Origin: Candidatus Kuenenia stuttgartensis
Lineage (GTDB): Bacteria; Planctomycetota; Planctomycetia; Isosphaerales; Isosphaeraceae
Reading direction: 5' to 3'
DNA: 16,237 bases
Assembly: GCA_945874095.1 (NCBI GenBank)
Contig: CAMCFM010000031.1
Coordinates: 1-16,237, forward strand
Within the stretch, counting starts at the first letter, position 1, and the number at the start of each line of letters is the position of its first letter. The notes under the pieces are model-generated. The model saw only the letters and a program-made list of their open reading frames with translations. It had not been told where the DNA came from and made no database searches. A program made the position numbers and the translations under genes. This document shows, piece by piece, positions 1-7,760 of the stretch.

Positions 1-327
1 ATCAGCAAATTCCGAAAAGTGATCCACCACCTTCAGGTCAGGTTCCATCAGAGCGGCCAGGCAATGGCTTGTCAGATCCATGGCACGCACGGCCATGTCG
101 TGGGAAATTCGCCGCGGCATCTGATGAGATTCGTCCATGCTGCGGATGAAGTTGGCTGGTTCGCCTCCTCCAGTCATCAGGATCGTCATCGCACCTTCTG
201 AGCGTGCCCAATCTAGGAATCGTCTCAGCCGGTCCGGTAACCCAGGCCATAACAACAGACTCCCACCAAGTTTAATCACAATCACTCCACGTGATGGAAG
301 GGTCCAGTCTTCGGGGCGGGGAATCAT
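1..327 (-). CDS. mfnE: Amino-acid-kinase-fold protein, MfnE-like (partial, 3' end outside window)
   Basis: The frame reads from an ATG at 327 to the window edge, giving the first 109 residues of a protein whose C-terminus is missing. Residues 15-25 read VIVIKLGGSLL, the N-terminal phosphate-binding strand and loop of the amino acid kinase family (aspartokinase/uridylate kinase fold). Residues 52-59 read TGGGEPAN, the second glycine-rich loop. In archaea MfnE is such a kinase and phosphorylates the aminomethyl-furan-methyl phosphate to the diphosphate used by MfnF. The ATG overlaps the mfnF-like stop codon as ATGA (324-327), so the two are probably translationally coupled. The MfnE assignment rests on the fold motifs plus neighbouring MfnF- and MfnD-like genes. 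Substrate specificity cannot be judged from this fragment. Confidence 0.85.
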   Translation of the reverse strand, partial: MIPRPEDWTLPSRGVIVIKLGGSLLLWPGLPDRLRRFLDWARSEGAMTILMTGGGEPANFIRSMDESHQMPRRISHDMAVRAMDLTSHCLAALMEPDLKVVDHFSEFAD

Positions 328-1349
328 GACTTCAACGTCCTTTCGGCCAGTTTCACCAAGGCAACAGCACACGCTGCACTGGCTTGATCTGGGCCCCAGA
401 TCGTTTCCAGATTCAGGATTGATTCTTCAGGAACAAATTTTCTTGCGATCCGCTGACCAAGAAACGAGCCTGAGCCAGAGACCACAACTTGCTCAACACG
501 TTGGTTGGGAAGTCGTTGTACGACTTTTTGCAGCGATTTATCAATGATTTTGACCACCTTCTTGTCCATCTGGCTGGCCATGCTCGTGGCATCCTGCTCT
601 GCGAAATGCTCGTAATCCAGGCCAATCAACCGGGCCAGTCGGTGGCGAGCTTCTACTCGTGTTGCAGGCCGGCCATTGGCGGTCGATAAATCGTCCGGAT
701 CTTCCTGAATATCACCAGAAGTTAAATAGATATCCCCAGTGGTTGCAAAGAGTTCGCGCATGACGGGCGTGTTTGTGCCGCGATATTTTACGGAGTCGGT
801 GACAGCACAAAGGGCCGTCCGGTTTACCCCTATGTAGACCAGTTCGCCGGATTGAAGACGATCCAGATCGGTCCGGGAATCGCTCAAGATTTTGCCATGA
901 GAAACGGCTAGAATATCGGTCGTTGTTGAACCGATGTCGATCACCAGTCCACTTTTGTGTTGGAAGTAGTCGTTAGCCAGACAGTCGCCCAGCGCCTTCC
1001 AGTTTGAGGCTTCGGCGAGCGCGGGATTGGCCTTGATGGTTGTTGTGGAATGGAATGCACCGTCGACGCCCCAGATACGCAAAATCCCTGGATTGTAGAT
1101 ACTTTCAAGGTCGGAAACAATTTTTAGGACGCCCTGCCTGCGTGTTGAAAAACAGTCGCAAAGTTCGGCTGTCATGGTGATTAGGACGCTATCAGGTGAC
1201 GCCATGCGAGCGGCCAGAGATCGGATTTCGTCTGCCAGTCGTTCAGGCTCCCGATAAAGGGCGAACGTCACCGATTCTGCACGCCCTTTTGAGTCATAAG
1301 CCTTTATGTTTGCACCACCAATGTCGAGGCCGAGATAAACAGAACTCAT
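324..1349 (-). CDS. mfnF: Hydantoinase/oxoprolinase-fold H4MPT-linked C1-transfer protein, MfnF-like
   Basis: The 341-residue protein belongs to the ASKHA-fold family annotated as H4MPT-linked C1 transfer pathway protein. Visible motifs are the N-terminal phosphate-1 loop LGLDIGGANIKA (residues 6-17), MTAELCDCF (58-66), the second nucleotide-type loop VIDIGSTTTDI (135-145) and a late glycine-rich VVSGSGSFLG (289-298). In methanogens the MfnF enzyme joins the furan diphosphate to the glutamyl-tyramine unit to form the ether core of methanofuran. Methylotrophic bacteria have the same family for methylofuran, and I infer that role here. It lies between mfnD-like (50-bp gap upstream) and mfnE-like (ATGA overlap downstream). 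The ATG at 1349 has only a weak purine-rich leader. Family assignment is strong; the exact reaction is taken from archaeal homologues. Confidence 0.9.
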   Translation of the reverse strand: MSSVYLGLDIGGANIKAYDSKGRAESVTFALYREPERLADEIRSLAARMASPDSVLITMTAELCDCFSTRRQGVLKIVSDLESIYNPGILRIWGVDGAFHSTTTIKANPALAEASNWKALGDCLANDYFQHKSGLVIDIGSTTTDILAVSHGKILSDSRTDLDRLQSGELVYIGVNRTALCAVTDSVKYRGTNTPVMRELFATTGDIYLTSGDIQEDPDDLSTANGRPATRVEARHRLARLIGLDYEHFAEQDATSMASQMDKKVVKIIDKSLQKVVQRLPNQRVEQVVVSGSGSFLGQRIARKFVPEESILNLETIWGPDQASAACAVALVKLAERTLKS

Positions 1350-1399
1350 TTTTCAACTCTTGTCTAGACTTTCGCCCTGAAAACGGATTTGACTATCCA

Positions 1400-2362
1400 T
1401 TATAGGGGTTGAGGTGTTGGAATGGAAAGCCATTGGCTGGCAATTTTGGATGAAATTAAGTCTTTTTCGATCCAGCAGAACGAAGACGTCAGCCGGGGAT
1501 TGATTTCGATCACCGTATCGGTCTCAAGTTCAGCGTTCCAAAGAAAATCAACACCTACCCAGCCTCTCAGCCCAGGCGTGATTCGCAGCGTCTTCAGGCA
1601 GTTCTGCAACAATTCCACAGGGAAATCAGGTTCGTTTGCTGGTTCATAATCGGAAAGATCCCAAGTGTTATCAGCACAAGGGATTGGATTGAGATTGTGG
1701 GAGCAGACGCCGATCGGAGAGACTCCACCGCGTCCATCGCATATGGCGGAAAGGCTCATCGAGGTTCCTAAATGAAATTGCTGGATCAATGTCTGGGTGG
1801 AATCGGTATTGCATAAGTGTTTTATATTAAAACTGTTAGGCGTTTTGAAAGTGTCCAGACTACCGGCGCCGTCCCGTGGTTTGATCACGATGAAATTTGC
1901 GGATTTGGTCCAGGGGTGATCGGGATGATCCGCGGTCCAGGTCTGCGGGTGGGAGATCTGGTTTGCTTTGAGAAATTTCGAGCATTCGAGTTTGTCTGTA
2001 CATAATCGGATAGCATCAAGAGTACACCCAAGGCTCCATTCTGGAACATGTTGTGTCCATTGGACCAAGTCGGCCAAGGCTCCGCCGGTTTCAGGAGCGA
2101 TCAAAATTCCATGGTCAGTCGCTCGCATCGCACTCCATAATGAAGGCTGGATTTCGAGTGGATCGCTGATTTGAGTGGCTTCGATGTCGATATCGAGCGG
2201 TAAACGGCTATCCTGGAGAGTCGAGACCGTGCAACCGGCCTCCTGAAAGGCTTTCACAACAGCCTTACGCATGGCAGAACCTTCCATCAGCCAGCTCATC
2301 TGCAAATCCTGGCCAGCCATGCCTCCGCCGGTCAAATGCTCATAAATCAAGATGCGTTTCAC
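1400..2362 (-). CDS. mfnD: ATP-grasp ligase, MfnD-like (tyramine/tyrosine-glutamate ligase type)
   Basis: This is an ATP-grasp protein of 320 residues counted from a GTG start at 2362. The frame also stays open to a TTG at 2401. I prefer GTG because the recognisable protein begins there (VKRILIYEHLTGGG) and an AAGGG lies about 10 bases upstream. ATP-grasp marks are the nucleotide-binding lysine in IKPRDGAGS (160-168), GVDFLWN (270-276) and the metal-binding end motif IEINPRLTSS (285-294). An acidic glycine-rich stretch IAPETGG lies near 88-94. Archaeal MfnD ligates glutamate to tyramine in methanofuran synthesis. Bacterial methylofuran is reported to contain tyrosine, so the amine substrate here may differ. 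It is the first gene of the minus-strand mfnD-mfnF-mfnE set and is divergent from the HisA-like gene. Confidence 0.85.
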   Translation of the reverse strand: MKRILIYEHLTGGGMAGQDLQMSWLMEGSAMRKAVVKAFQEAGCTVSTLQDSRLPLDIDIEATQISDPLEIQPSLWSAMRATDHGILIAPETGGALADLVQWTQHVPEWSLGCTLDAIRLCTDKLECSKFLKANQISHPQTWTADHPDHPWTKSANFIVIKPRDGAGSLDTFKTPNSFNIKHLCNTDSTQTLIQQFHLGTSMSLSAICDGRGGVSPIGVCSHNLNPIPCADNTWDLSDYEPANEPDFPVELLQNCLKTLRITPGLRGWVGVDFLWNAELETDTVIEINPRLTSSFCWIEKDLISSKIASQWLSIPTPQPL

Positions 2363-2411
2363 GAAAACGTCGCCCTTCAGATTCTCGGTTTTGGTCCGCA
2401 ATCAGGTCATC

Positions 2412-2439
2412 ACCATATCATGAAAATCATTCCTGTCAT
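2412..2439 (-). promoter_or_regulatory. Candidate sigma-70-like promoter for the mfnD-mfnF-mfnE set
   Basis: On the minus strand ATGACA (2439-2434; 5 of 6 to TTGACA) is followed after 16 bases by TATGGT (2417-2412; 4 of 6 to TATAAT). This would start transcription near 2405 and leave about a 40-base leader before the GTG at 2362. The elements lie inside the 5' end of the divergent HisA-like gene. This is a match by eye only. Confidence 0.22.
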
Positions 2440-3187
2440 TGATGTTCTTGGCGGAAAAGCGGTTCATGCTCGTGGCGGTAATCGCAGTCAATATCAGGCT
2501 TTGATGTCTGTAGTAACGCCTTTGGCAAGTGATCCTGAAGAGTTGGCCGGAGCTTATCTTACCAAACTGGGGCTGGAGATTGTGTATCTGGCTGATCTCG
2601 ACTCGATCCTTGAAAATCAGCCTGATGTGGGACTTTATGAGAGAATTGTGAAGCGAGGCGTAAAGCTCTGGGTGGATGCCGGAACCCAGACAGCTGAGCG
2701 AGCCATCAGCCTTCGTGAGGCGGGTGTGGATCGTTTGATCCTTGGCCTCGAATCGCTGGATGGGCCGGAAAAGTTGTGTCAGATTGTGCGAGATTCTCAA
2801 ACTTCGGCAGATCAATTTATGGTGAGTCTGGATTGTCGGGATGGGAAACTCTTATTTCCGGAAACGAATCACTGGCCTGAATCGACCACGATGCTGGATG
2901 TGGTAAAAGTGGCGTATCATATTGGCGTTAAAAGCTTTATTATGCTTGATCTGGGCCGGGTTGGTACTGGTTTGGGGACGACTGGCGGGGATGAACTGGC
3001 GAAGATAGTCGCCGAAATTCCAGGTCTGGAAATCTGGCTTGGCGGTGGAGTGAGTGGTGTAAAGGACTTACAAGAAATTTCGAGATTGCCAGTGAAAGGT
3101 GTTTTGGTCGGCACAGCAATTCATGATGGGCGAATTGGGACTCATGAAATCAACGTGTTTAGAAAAGGCTCGACAGAGGATTGCTGA
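2420..3187 (+). CDS. HisA-related TIM-barrel protein of the C1-cofactor neighbourhood
   Basis: This is a 255-residue (beta/alpha)8 protein starting at the ATG at 2420 (MKIIPVIDVLGGKAV). The open frame extends upstream to 2336, but those codons do not resemble the family and overlap mfnD. Both Asp residues that act in HisA (phosphoribosylformimino-AICAR-P isomerase) have counterparts: D8 in PVIDV and D138 in VSLDCRDG. The segment DLDSI (59-63) and the C-terminal phosphate loops LGGGV and VGTAIHDG are also HisA-like. The first phosphate loop, normally GGGIR, is instead VDAGTQT (85-91). The protein is therefore probably not the histidine enzyme but the HisA-related family found beside H4MPT/methylofuran genes, whose reaction I do not know. 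It is divergent from mfnD across 57 bp. No clear Shine-Dalgarno is present. Confidence 0.85.
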   Translation: MKIIPVIDVLGGKAVHARGGNRSQYQALMSVVTPLASDPEELAGAYLTKLGLEIVYLADLDSILENQPDVGLYERIVKRGVKLWVDAGTQTAERAISLREAGVDRLILGLESLDGPEKLCQIVRDSQTSADQFMVSLDCRDGKLLFPETNHWPESTTMLDVVKVAYHIGVKSFIMLDLGRVGTGLGTTGGDELAKIVAEIPGLEIWLGGGVSGVKDLQEISRLPVKGVLVGTAIHDGRIGTHEINVFRKGSTEDC

Positions 3188-3343
3188 AAATGGTTTCAAG
3201 GAGTACGGCAGATCTCTATCAGGCGTTTTTTACTTGAAAAAAAAGCGTCAATGGCTGATGATAAGCGGACAAGAATGCGGAACAATCGAGTACCGACTGA
3301 TCAAACGGTGCCGAACCACGACTCTGAGGCTTTGACAGTAAAA

Positions 3344-4333
3344 ATGCCGCCAATCATTGAAGTTGACCACATCTCGAAGAATTATAGCGTATTTCGCAAA
3401 AAAGAGGGATTTAAAGGGGCTGTCCAAGGCCTGTTTAAACGCGAATACAACACGGTGGAAGCGGTCAAGGATATTTCTTTCTCGATTGAATCCGGCGAAT
3501 TCGTGGCATTTCTTGGCCCTAATGGGGCAGGCAAAACCACCACTTTAAAGATGTTGTCAGGCTTGATTTATCCGAGTCAGGGTACGGCAAAAGTGCTTGG
3601 ATATGTCCCATGGGAGCGTCAGGACCAGTATCGTCGCCAGTTTTCACTGGTGATGGGTCAGAAAAATCAGCTTTGGTGGGATCTTCCAGCGTCTGACAGT
3701 TTTGAGTTGCATCGTGAGATTTATAATATTCCGAAGCAGCAGTTTCAGCAGACTCTTGGTGAACTGATTGAACTATTGGGCGTGAAAGACCTGACTCGGC
3801 AAGCAGTTCGAGAGTTATCGCTGGGCGAACGGATGAAAATGGAATTGATTGCAGCCCTTCTGCACCGGCCCCGGCTATTACTGCTTGATGAGCCAACGAT
3901 TGGGCTTGATGTGGTGGCTCAGGTAACGATCCAGAAATGCTTGAGGGAATATCACGAGCGGAATAAAGTCACAGTTTTATTAACAAGCCATTACATGAGG
4001 GATGTAGAGGCTTTGTGTCGGAGGGTGCTGGTGATTGCACACGGAAAGTTGATCTATGATGGAGAGCTTTCGGGGATTCGCGATAAATTTGGTCAGGAAA
4101 AAATCCTGAAAATCGAATTTCAGGCCGACGCACCGCCACCCGATCTTTCGCAATATGGTTTGGTGGGTACGATTGAAGGACCGACCGTGGAACTTCGAGT
4201 GGAGCGGCCCAATGTGGCTGAAGTGCTTTCGAATATTCTGGCCAGGCATACGATTGCGGATGTGAGTGTGCAGGATCCACCTTTGGAACAGTTGATTGCC
4301 AGAGTCTTTGAAGAAGGTGGTACAGGCGAATGA
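3344..4333 (+). CDS. ABC-2 type transporter, ATP-binding subunit
   Basis: This is the ATPase of an ABC-2 transporter, 329 residues from the ATG at 3344 (MPPIIEVDHISKNY). An in-frame ATG at 3251 would add 31 residues of low complexity that do not look like the family, so I chose the internal start. Motifs are Walker A GPNGAGKTTT, signature LSLGERMKME, Walker B LLLLDEPTIGLD with the catalytic Glu, and the switch His in LTSHYMRD. The long insertion before Walker A (FRKKEGFKGAVQGLFKREY) is typical of the family whose partners are two non-identical six-helix permeases. Both partners follow directly: the stop overlaps the next start as ATGA (4330-4333). Substrate and direction are not evident; this family is generally treated as export. 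Confidence 0.93.
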   Translation: MPPIIEVDHISKNYSVFRKKEGFKGAVQGLFKREYNTVEAVKDISFSIESGEFVAFLGPNGAGKTTTLKMLSGLIYPSQGTAKVLGYVPWERQDQYRRQFSLVMGQKNQLWWDLPASDSFELHREIYNIPKQQFQQTLGELIELLGVKDLTRQAVRELSLGERMKMELIAALLHRPRLLLLDEPTIGLDVVAQVTIQKCLREYHERNKVTVLLTSHYMRDVEALCRRVLVIAHGKLIYDGELSGIRDKFGQEKILKIEFQADAPPPDLSQYGLVGTIEGPTVELRVERPNVAEVLSNILARHTIADVSVQDPPLEQLIARVFEEGGTGE

Positions 4334-5205
4334 CAACTGCATTAAAACCTGACCAAGATGAGATGGAATATGAGTTGCAATCGCCGAACTGGTCTGCCAC
4401 CTGGCATAAATATTACCGGGTTTTTCGCGTTTCGCTTGCCGAACGCATGACTTACAGGGCCGACTTTCTACTCGGCACCTTTCTCCGCATGCTTCCGATG
4501 GTGACGACCATCCTTTTGTGGCAGGCGATTTATGAAGGATCAGGCAAGGATACCCTGGCCGGTTTCAAGTATCGCGAAATGATTGCATATCTACTTCTGG
4601 TACACATCAGCCGGATGTTTTCGAGTATGCCTGGCCTCGCGGCTGGGATCTCTCGTGAAATTCGTGAGGGGACACTTAAAAAATACCTCATCCAGCCGCT
4701 CGACCTGCTTGGATATCTGATCAGCTATCGGGCGGCTCACAAAGTGACTTATATTGTGATGGCTGCACTGCCTTACGGGATCATCTTTTACCTCTGTCGA
4801 TTTTATTTCGACGGCATCCCATCCGCTTCCATTTGTGCAGCCTATCTTTTAAGCCTGATCCTGAGCTTTCTGATCGGATTCTATTTTGAGGCAGCTGTCG
4901 GGATGGTGGGGTTCTGGTTTCTTGATGTCACGAGTATTCTCTATATTGTGATCACTCTGAACTATTTCACTTCCGGACAGATGCTCCCCATCGACCTTTT
5001 GCCCACATTCTGGGCGGGCTTTCTGAAAGCCCTGCCATTTCAATATATGGCCTATTTTCCTGCCGTGGTTTATCTGGGCAAGGTGCAAGGCAATGATTTG
5101 ATCTGGGGGCTTGCTCTGGAAGCATTCTGGGCATTGTTCTTTGCCTTGTTGGCACGGTATCTATACAGGCGTGGCCTTCGGCACTATGGCGCATATGGAG
5201 GCTAA
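4330..5205 (+). CDS. ABC-2 type transporter permease subunit 1
   Basis: The 291-residue integral membrane protein has about six hydrophobic segments and a long amphipathic N-terminus (YYRVFRVSLAERMTYRADFL). Near the C-terminus it has the family-typical pattern SGQMLPIDLLP then LPFQYMAYFPAVVYLG, and it ends RGLRHYGAYGG. These marks place it in the permease family that accompanies the preceding ATPase type. It starts in an ATGA overlap with the ATPase, so equal translation of the subunits is likely. It forms a three-gene transporter with the second permease at 5213. No substrate can be named. Confidence 0.92.
   Translation: MTTALKPDQDEMEYELQSPNWSATWHKYYRVFRVSLAERMTYRADFLLGTFLRMLPMVTTILLWQAIYEGSGKDTLAGFKYREMIAYLLLVHISRMFSSMPGLAAGISREIREGTLKKYLIQPLDLLGYLISYRAAHKVTYIVMAALPYGIIFYLCRFYFDGIPSASICAAYLLSLILSFLIGFYFEAAVGMVGFWFLDVTSILYIVITLNYFTSGQMLPIDLLPTFWAGFLKALPFQYMAYFPAVVYLGKVQGNDLIWGLALEAFWALFFALLARYLYRRGLRHYGAYGG
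5197..5201 (+). promoter_or_regulatory. Shine-Dalgarno GGAGG for permease subunit 2
   Basis: GGAGG lies inside the last codons of permease 1 and ends 11 bases before the ATG at 5213. The spacing is slightly long. It is the main reason for choosing 5213 over in-frame ATGs at 5111, 5186 and 5195. Confidence 0.45.
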
Positions 5206-5212
5206 AGTAGAA

Positions 5213-6067
5213 ATGCAATCGCAATCACCGACTCATGAATTCTTTCCTGCACCACCAAGTCAAACATGGAAGCGATATCCACGTCTTCTGGGACGACTTG
5301 GTATGTTCACCCTGATCCGGGAGTTATCGCTGCGCGGTAACTTTCTGGTGAAAGTGGCTGTGGAGGTTCTTTGGCTTGGCATTCTTCTGGCATTTTACGA
5401 AACGGTTTTTGCACGAACCAGTATGGTGGCAAGTTGGCCGAAGCAGGACTACCTGTTTTTTGTCGGCTGTTTCTTCGCGATTAATGGTGTGCTTGAAACA
5501 CTTTTTCTCGAAAACTGCAATGAGTTTTCCAACCTTGTCCGAACAGGCGACCTGGATTTTCTGCTCCTTAAGCCGATCGACGAGCAATTTCTAATCACCT
5601 GTCGCCGGGTCGACTGGTCGGTTTCGCCCAATATTATCATGGGTTTCTGCGTCATGGCTGTTTCGTTGTGGAATAAAGGCTGGGAGTTTGATGCGCTGCG
5701 GGTTGCATTGTTCGCAATCACATTTACCTGTGGGGTGGCTATCGCATATTCATTTATGCTGGTTTTAACCTCGTTTTCGGTTTGGCTGGTCAGAAATCAG
5801 AGTCTGATGGAAATGTGGTGGCTTTTCTCAAGTCTGGCGAGATATCCTCGCGAGATTTTTCAAAGGGGCTGGGCGAATAGCCTTGATCTGGTTTTTACCT
5901 ACATACTGCCAATTCTACTGGTCGTGAATGTCCCATCGCGAGTGATGGTGAAAACCATCGAACCAAAGATGGTTTGTTTTATTATGGTGGTGACCGTAGC
6001 TTCATTAGCGGCCAGTCGCTGGTTCTTTCAGCGAGCTTTGCGAAGTTACCGGAGTGCTTCGAGTTAA
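5213..6067 (+). CDS. ABC-2 type transporter permease subunit 2
   Basis: This 284-residue membrane protein (from ATG 5213) is a different subfamily from its neighbour. After a hydrophilic N-terminus (PTHEFFPAPPSQTWKRYPR) come several hydrophobic helices. The mid-protein region GDLDFLLLKPIDEQFLI matches the cytoplasmic loop expected to contact the ATPase. The segment SSLARYPREIFQRG near residue 220 followed by a helix and VPSRVM is characteristic of this permease family. It completes an ATPase plus heterodimeric-permease transporter. Earlier in-frame ATGs exist, so the start is uncertain by up to 34 codons. After its stop there are 62 bases before the methyltransferase gene, with no clear terminator. 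Confidence 0.9.
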   Translation: MQSQSPTHEFFPAPPSQTWKRYPRLLGRLGMFTLIRELSLRGNFLVKVAVEVLWLGILLAFYETVFARTSMVASWPKQDYLFFVGCFFAINGVLETLFLENCNEFSNLVRTGDLDFLLLKPIDEQFLITCRRVDWSVSPNIIMGFCVMAVSLWNKGWEFDALRVALFAITFTCGVAIAYSFMLVLTSFSVWLVRNQSLMEMWWLFSSLARYPREIFQRGWANSLDLVFTYILPILLVVNVPSRVMVKTIEPKMVCFIMVVTVASLAASRWFFQRALRSYRSASS

Positions 6068-6129
6068 GTGGATTGCCGTGTGACGTGAATCTGAAAATAC
6101 AAACTCTCTGAATCGAATAGAATCTAAAA

Positions 6130-7596
6130 ATGTCATTTCAACGACCAAGCCCACAGCGATTGAGACAACTTCTGGCACGCTGGGGTTTCCCACTTGATGA
6201 GCGTACGATTGATTTAATCTGGCAGTATCATACCATGCTGCGTCAGGCCAACGAAGAGTTGAACATGACGCGAATTCATAATTTTGAAGCGATGGTATTA
6301 AAGCACTACGTGGATTGCCTTCTGCCTGGAAAGCTCACGAATTTGCCTGGCCCCTTGCTGGATATGGGGACAGGGCCGGGGCTGCCGGGAATCATCATTA
6401 AAATTGCAAGACCTGAACTGCCGATGATTCTTGCGGATACAAGAGCGGCTCGATGTGCATTTCTGGAAGATGTGGTTCGGGAACTCGACTTGAAGGATAT
6501 AGAGATATTTAGCGGGAAGATTTCGCCGAAGTTTGTGCAGAAGATGGGCGGGGTGATTACGCGGGCGGTGGCCGAGGTTTCTGAGACATTGCATCGGGTC
6601 AGGAATTGTTTGGAAGTTGGTGGCCGATTGATATTAATGAAAGGCCCGGACTGCGATACGGAGATTGTTGCAGCCAAAGAGCAATATGGCGAAGAGTTTC
6701 AGCTGGTTGAGGATCATCGTTATACGCTTCCGGAATCGACAAATCACCGGCGTTTGCTGGTTTATGAACGAGTTGCAGTTCTTCATCAGAATGATCGTGG
6801 GCTTGATGAGTCGGATGATCGATCTGAGAGTCTGATATCAAGACAGATTCGAGAGATTGCAAGTACGACGAATCCGAATTATCAGACATGTATGGATATT
6901 CAGCAGGGTCGTGGGATTCGCAAGCAGGGCATGGCTTTGGTGAGTGGTCGCAAGATGGTGGAGGAAGTGCTGAGAAATTTTCCGGAACGCATTGATGCTT
7001 GGATTACGGATCGTGATGGGCCTCCACCGCCTTCAGAATGTGATGCATCTGTGAGCTGGCTAAGGTTTGTGAAGCCTTTATGGGAAGATCTTGACCAGTT
7101 TGGGACCAAATCGCCAATTCTGCGTGTGCGGGTGCCGAAGTTGCAGCCGATTGACTTGCAGTCTGACGACTTGCCGGGCTGTACGCTTTTGGTTCCATTT
7201 CAGGATCCGGAAAATGTGGGTGCTGTATTGCGTTCAGCAGCGGCATTTCATGTGGATCGGGTGGTTTTGTTACAAGAGGCTTCACATCCGTTTCATCCCA
7301 AGAGCTTGAGGGCAGGAGGGCCGCCGATTCTGGAATTAAACCTGTTTTCAGGGCCTTCGATTCGCGACCTGCCGGATATGAAAGTTCCCTTGATTGCTTT
7401 AGGAGCAGATGGGGTGGAGATTCACGAGCAGAACTGGCCTGATTCGTTTGCGTTACTTCCAGGAGTAGAGGGGCCGGGCCTGCCCAAGGACTTGCCGAAC
7501 GTGGTGAAAGTTGGGATTCCGATCGCCGAGCATGTCGAATCGCTGAACGCATCGGTTGCGACCGCGATTGCCTTGTACGATTGGAGGAGAAGATGA
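6130..7596 (+). CDS. rsmG: Fusion of RsmG 16S rRNA methyltransferase and SpoU/TrmH-family 2'-O-methyltransferase
   Basis: This 488-residue protein carries two unrelated rRNA/tRNA methyltransferases. Residues 1 to about 217 are RsmG (GidB), which makes m7G527 in the 530 loop of 16S rRNA: ELNMTRI (43-49), HYVDCLLP (59-66) and the SAM-binding LDMGTGPGLPG (77-87). An acidic linker (about 218-236) leads to a SpoU protein: a substrate-binding-like part (about 237-340, including RKQGMALVSGRKMVEE) and the SPOUT knot with motif 1 DPENVGAVLRSA (359-370), motif 2 LLPGVEGPGLP (442-452) and motif 3 ending ESLNASVATAIALYDW (470-485). Each half is about the length of a stand-alone enzyme and both retain cofactor motifs. 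No stop or frameshift separates them. The RNA target of the SpoU half is unknown. The ATG at 6130 has no Shine-Dalgarno. Confidence 0.93.
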   Translation: MSFQRPSPQRLRQLLARWGFPLDERTIDLIWQYHTMLRQANEELNMTRIHNFEAMVLKHYVDCLLPGKLTNLPGPLLDMGTGPGLPGIIIKIARPELPMILADTRAARCAFLEDVVRELDLKDIEIFSGKISPKFVQKMGGVITRAVAEVSETLHRVRNCLEVGGRLILMKGPDCDTEIVAAKEQYGEEFQLVEDHRYTLPESTNHRRLLVYERVAVLHQNDRGLDESDDRSESLISRQIREIASTTNPNYQTCMDIQQGRGIRKQGMALVSGRKMVEEVLRNFPERIDAWITDRDGPPPPSECDASVSWLRFVKPLWEDLDQFGTKSPILRVRVPKLQPIDLQSDDLPGCTLLVPFQDPENVGAVLRSAAAFHVDRVVLLQEASHPFHPKSLRAGGPPILELNLFSGPSIRDLPDMKVPLIALGADGVEIHEQNWPDSFALLPGVEGPGLPKDLPNVVKVGIPIAEHVESLNASVATAIALYDWRRR

Positions 7597-7700
7597 GTCC
7601 TCTACGAGGCCTTCACAGATCGGAACTGGATAAATAAATGAGCGGTTGAAACGTGGTCATCAGGGGAGATTCGTTGCTTTAGGTTTTCCGGTAAGAGGCG

Positions 7701-7717
7701 CGCTCCGTCTTGGAGTG
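7701..7717. repeat. Inverted repeat, 6-bp stem with 5-base loop
   Basis: CGCTCC (7701-7706) pairs with GGAGTG (7712-7717) across the loop GTCTT, with one G-T wobble. No T-run follows on either strand, so it is not a standard intrinsic terminator. Confidence 0.35.
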
Positions 7718-7760
7718 GCGATCCTGGTTTTGGTAGGTGTTTCGTAACAGGTTTAAATAT

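Noticed and set aside
2420..3187. True histidine-pathway HisA, or MfnB
   Set aside because: The first phosphate loop does not match HisA and no other his gene is nearby. The lysine-based catalytic pattern of MfnB was not seen either, so the product is left as HisA-related.
3234..3282. TTGAAA ... TGATAA as a promoter for the ABC-2 ATPase
   Set aside because: The spacer is 19 bases and the -10 match is poor, and the stretch is AT-rich enough to give such matches by chance.
7004..7552. Minus-strand open frame of 182 codons
   Set aside because: It is fully antisense to the SpoU half of the methyltransferase fusion, whose motifs make the plus strand certain. The antisense product is Ser/Pro-rich and unrecognisable.
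7604..7614. Terminator just after the methyltransferase fusion
   Set aside because: CCTC-tac-GAGG is only a 4-bp stem and is not followed by a T-run.
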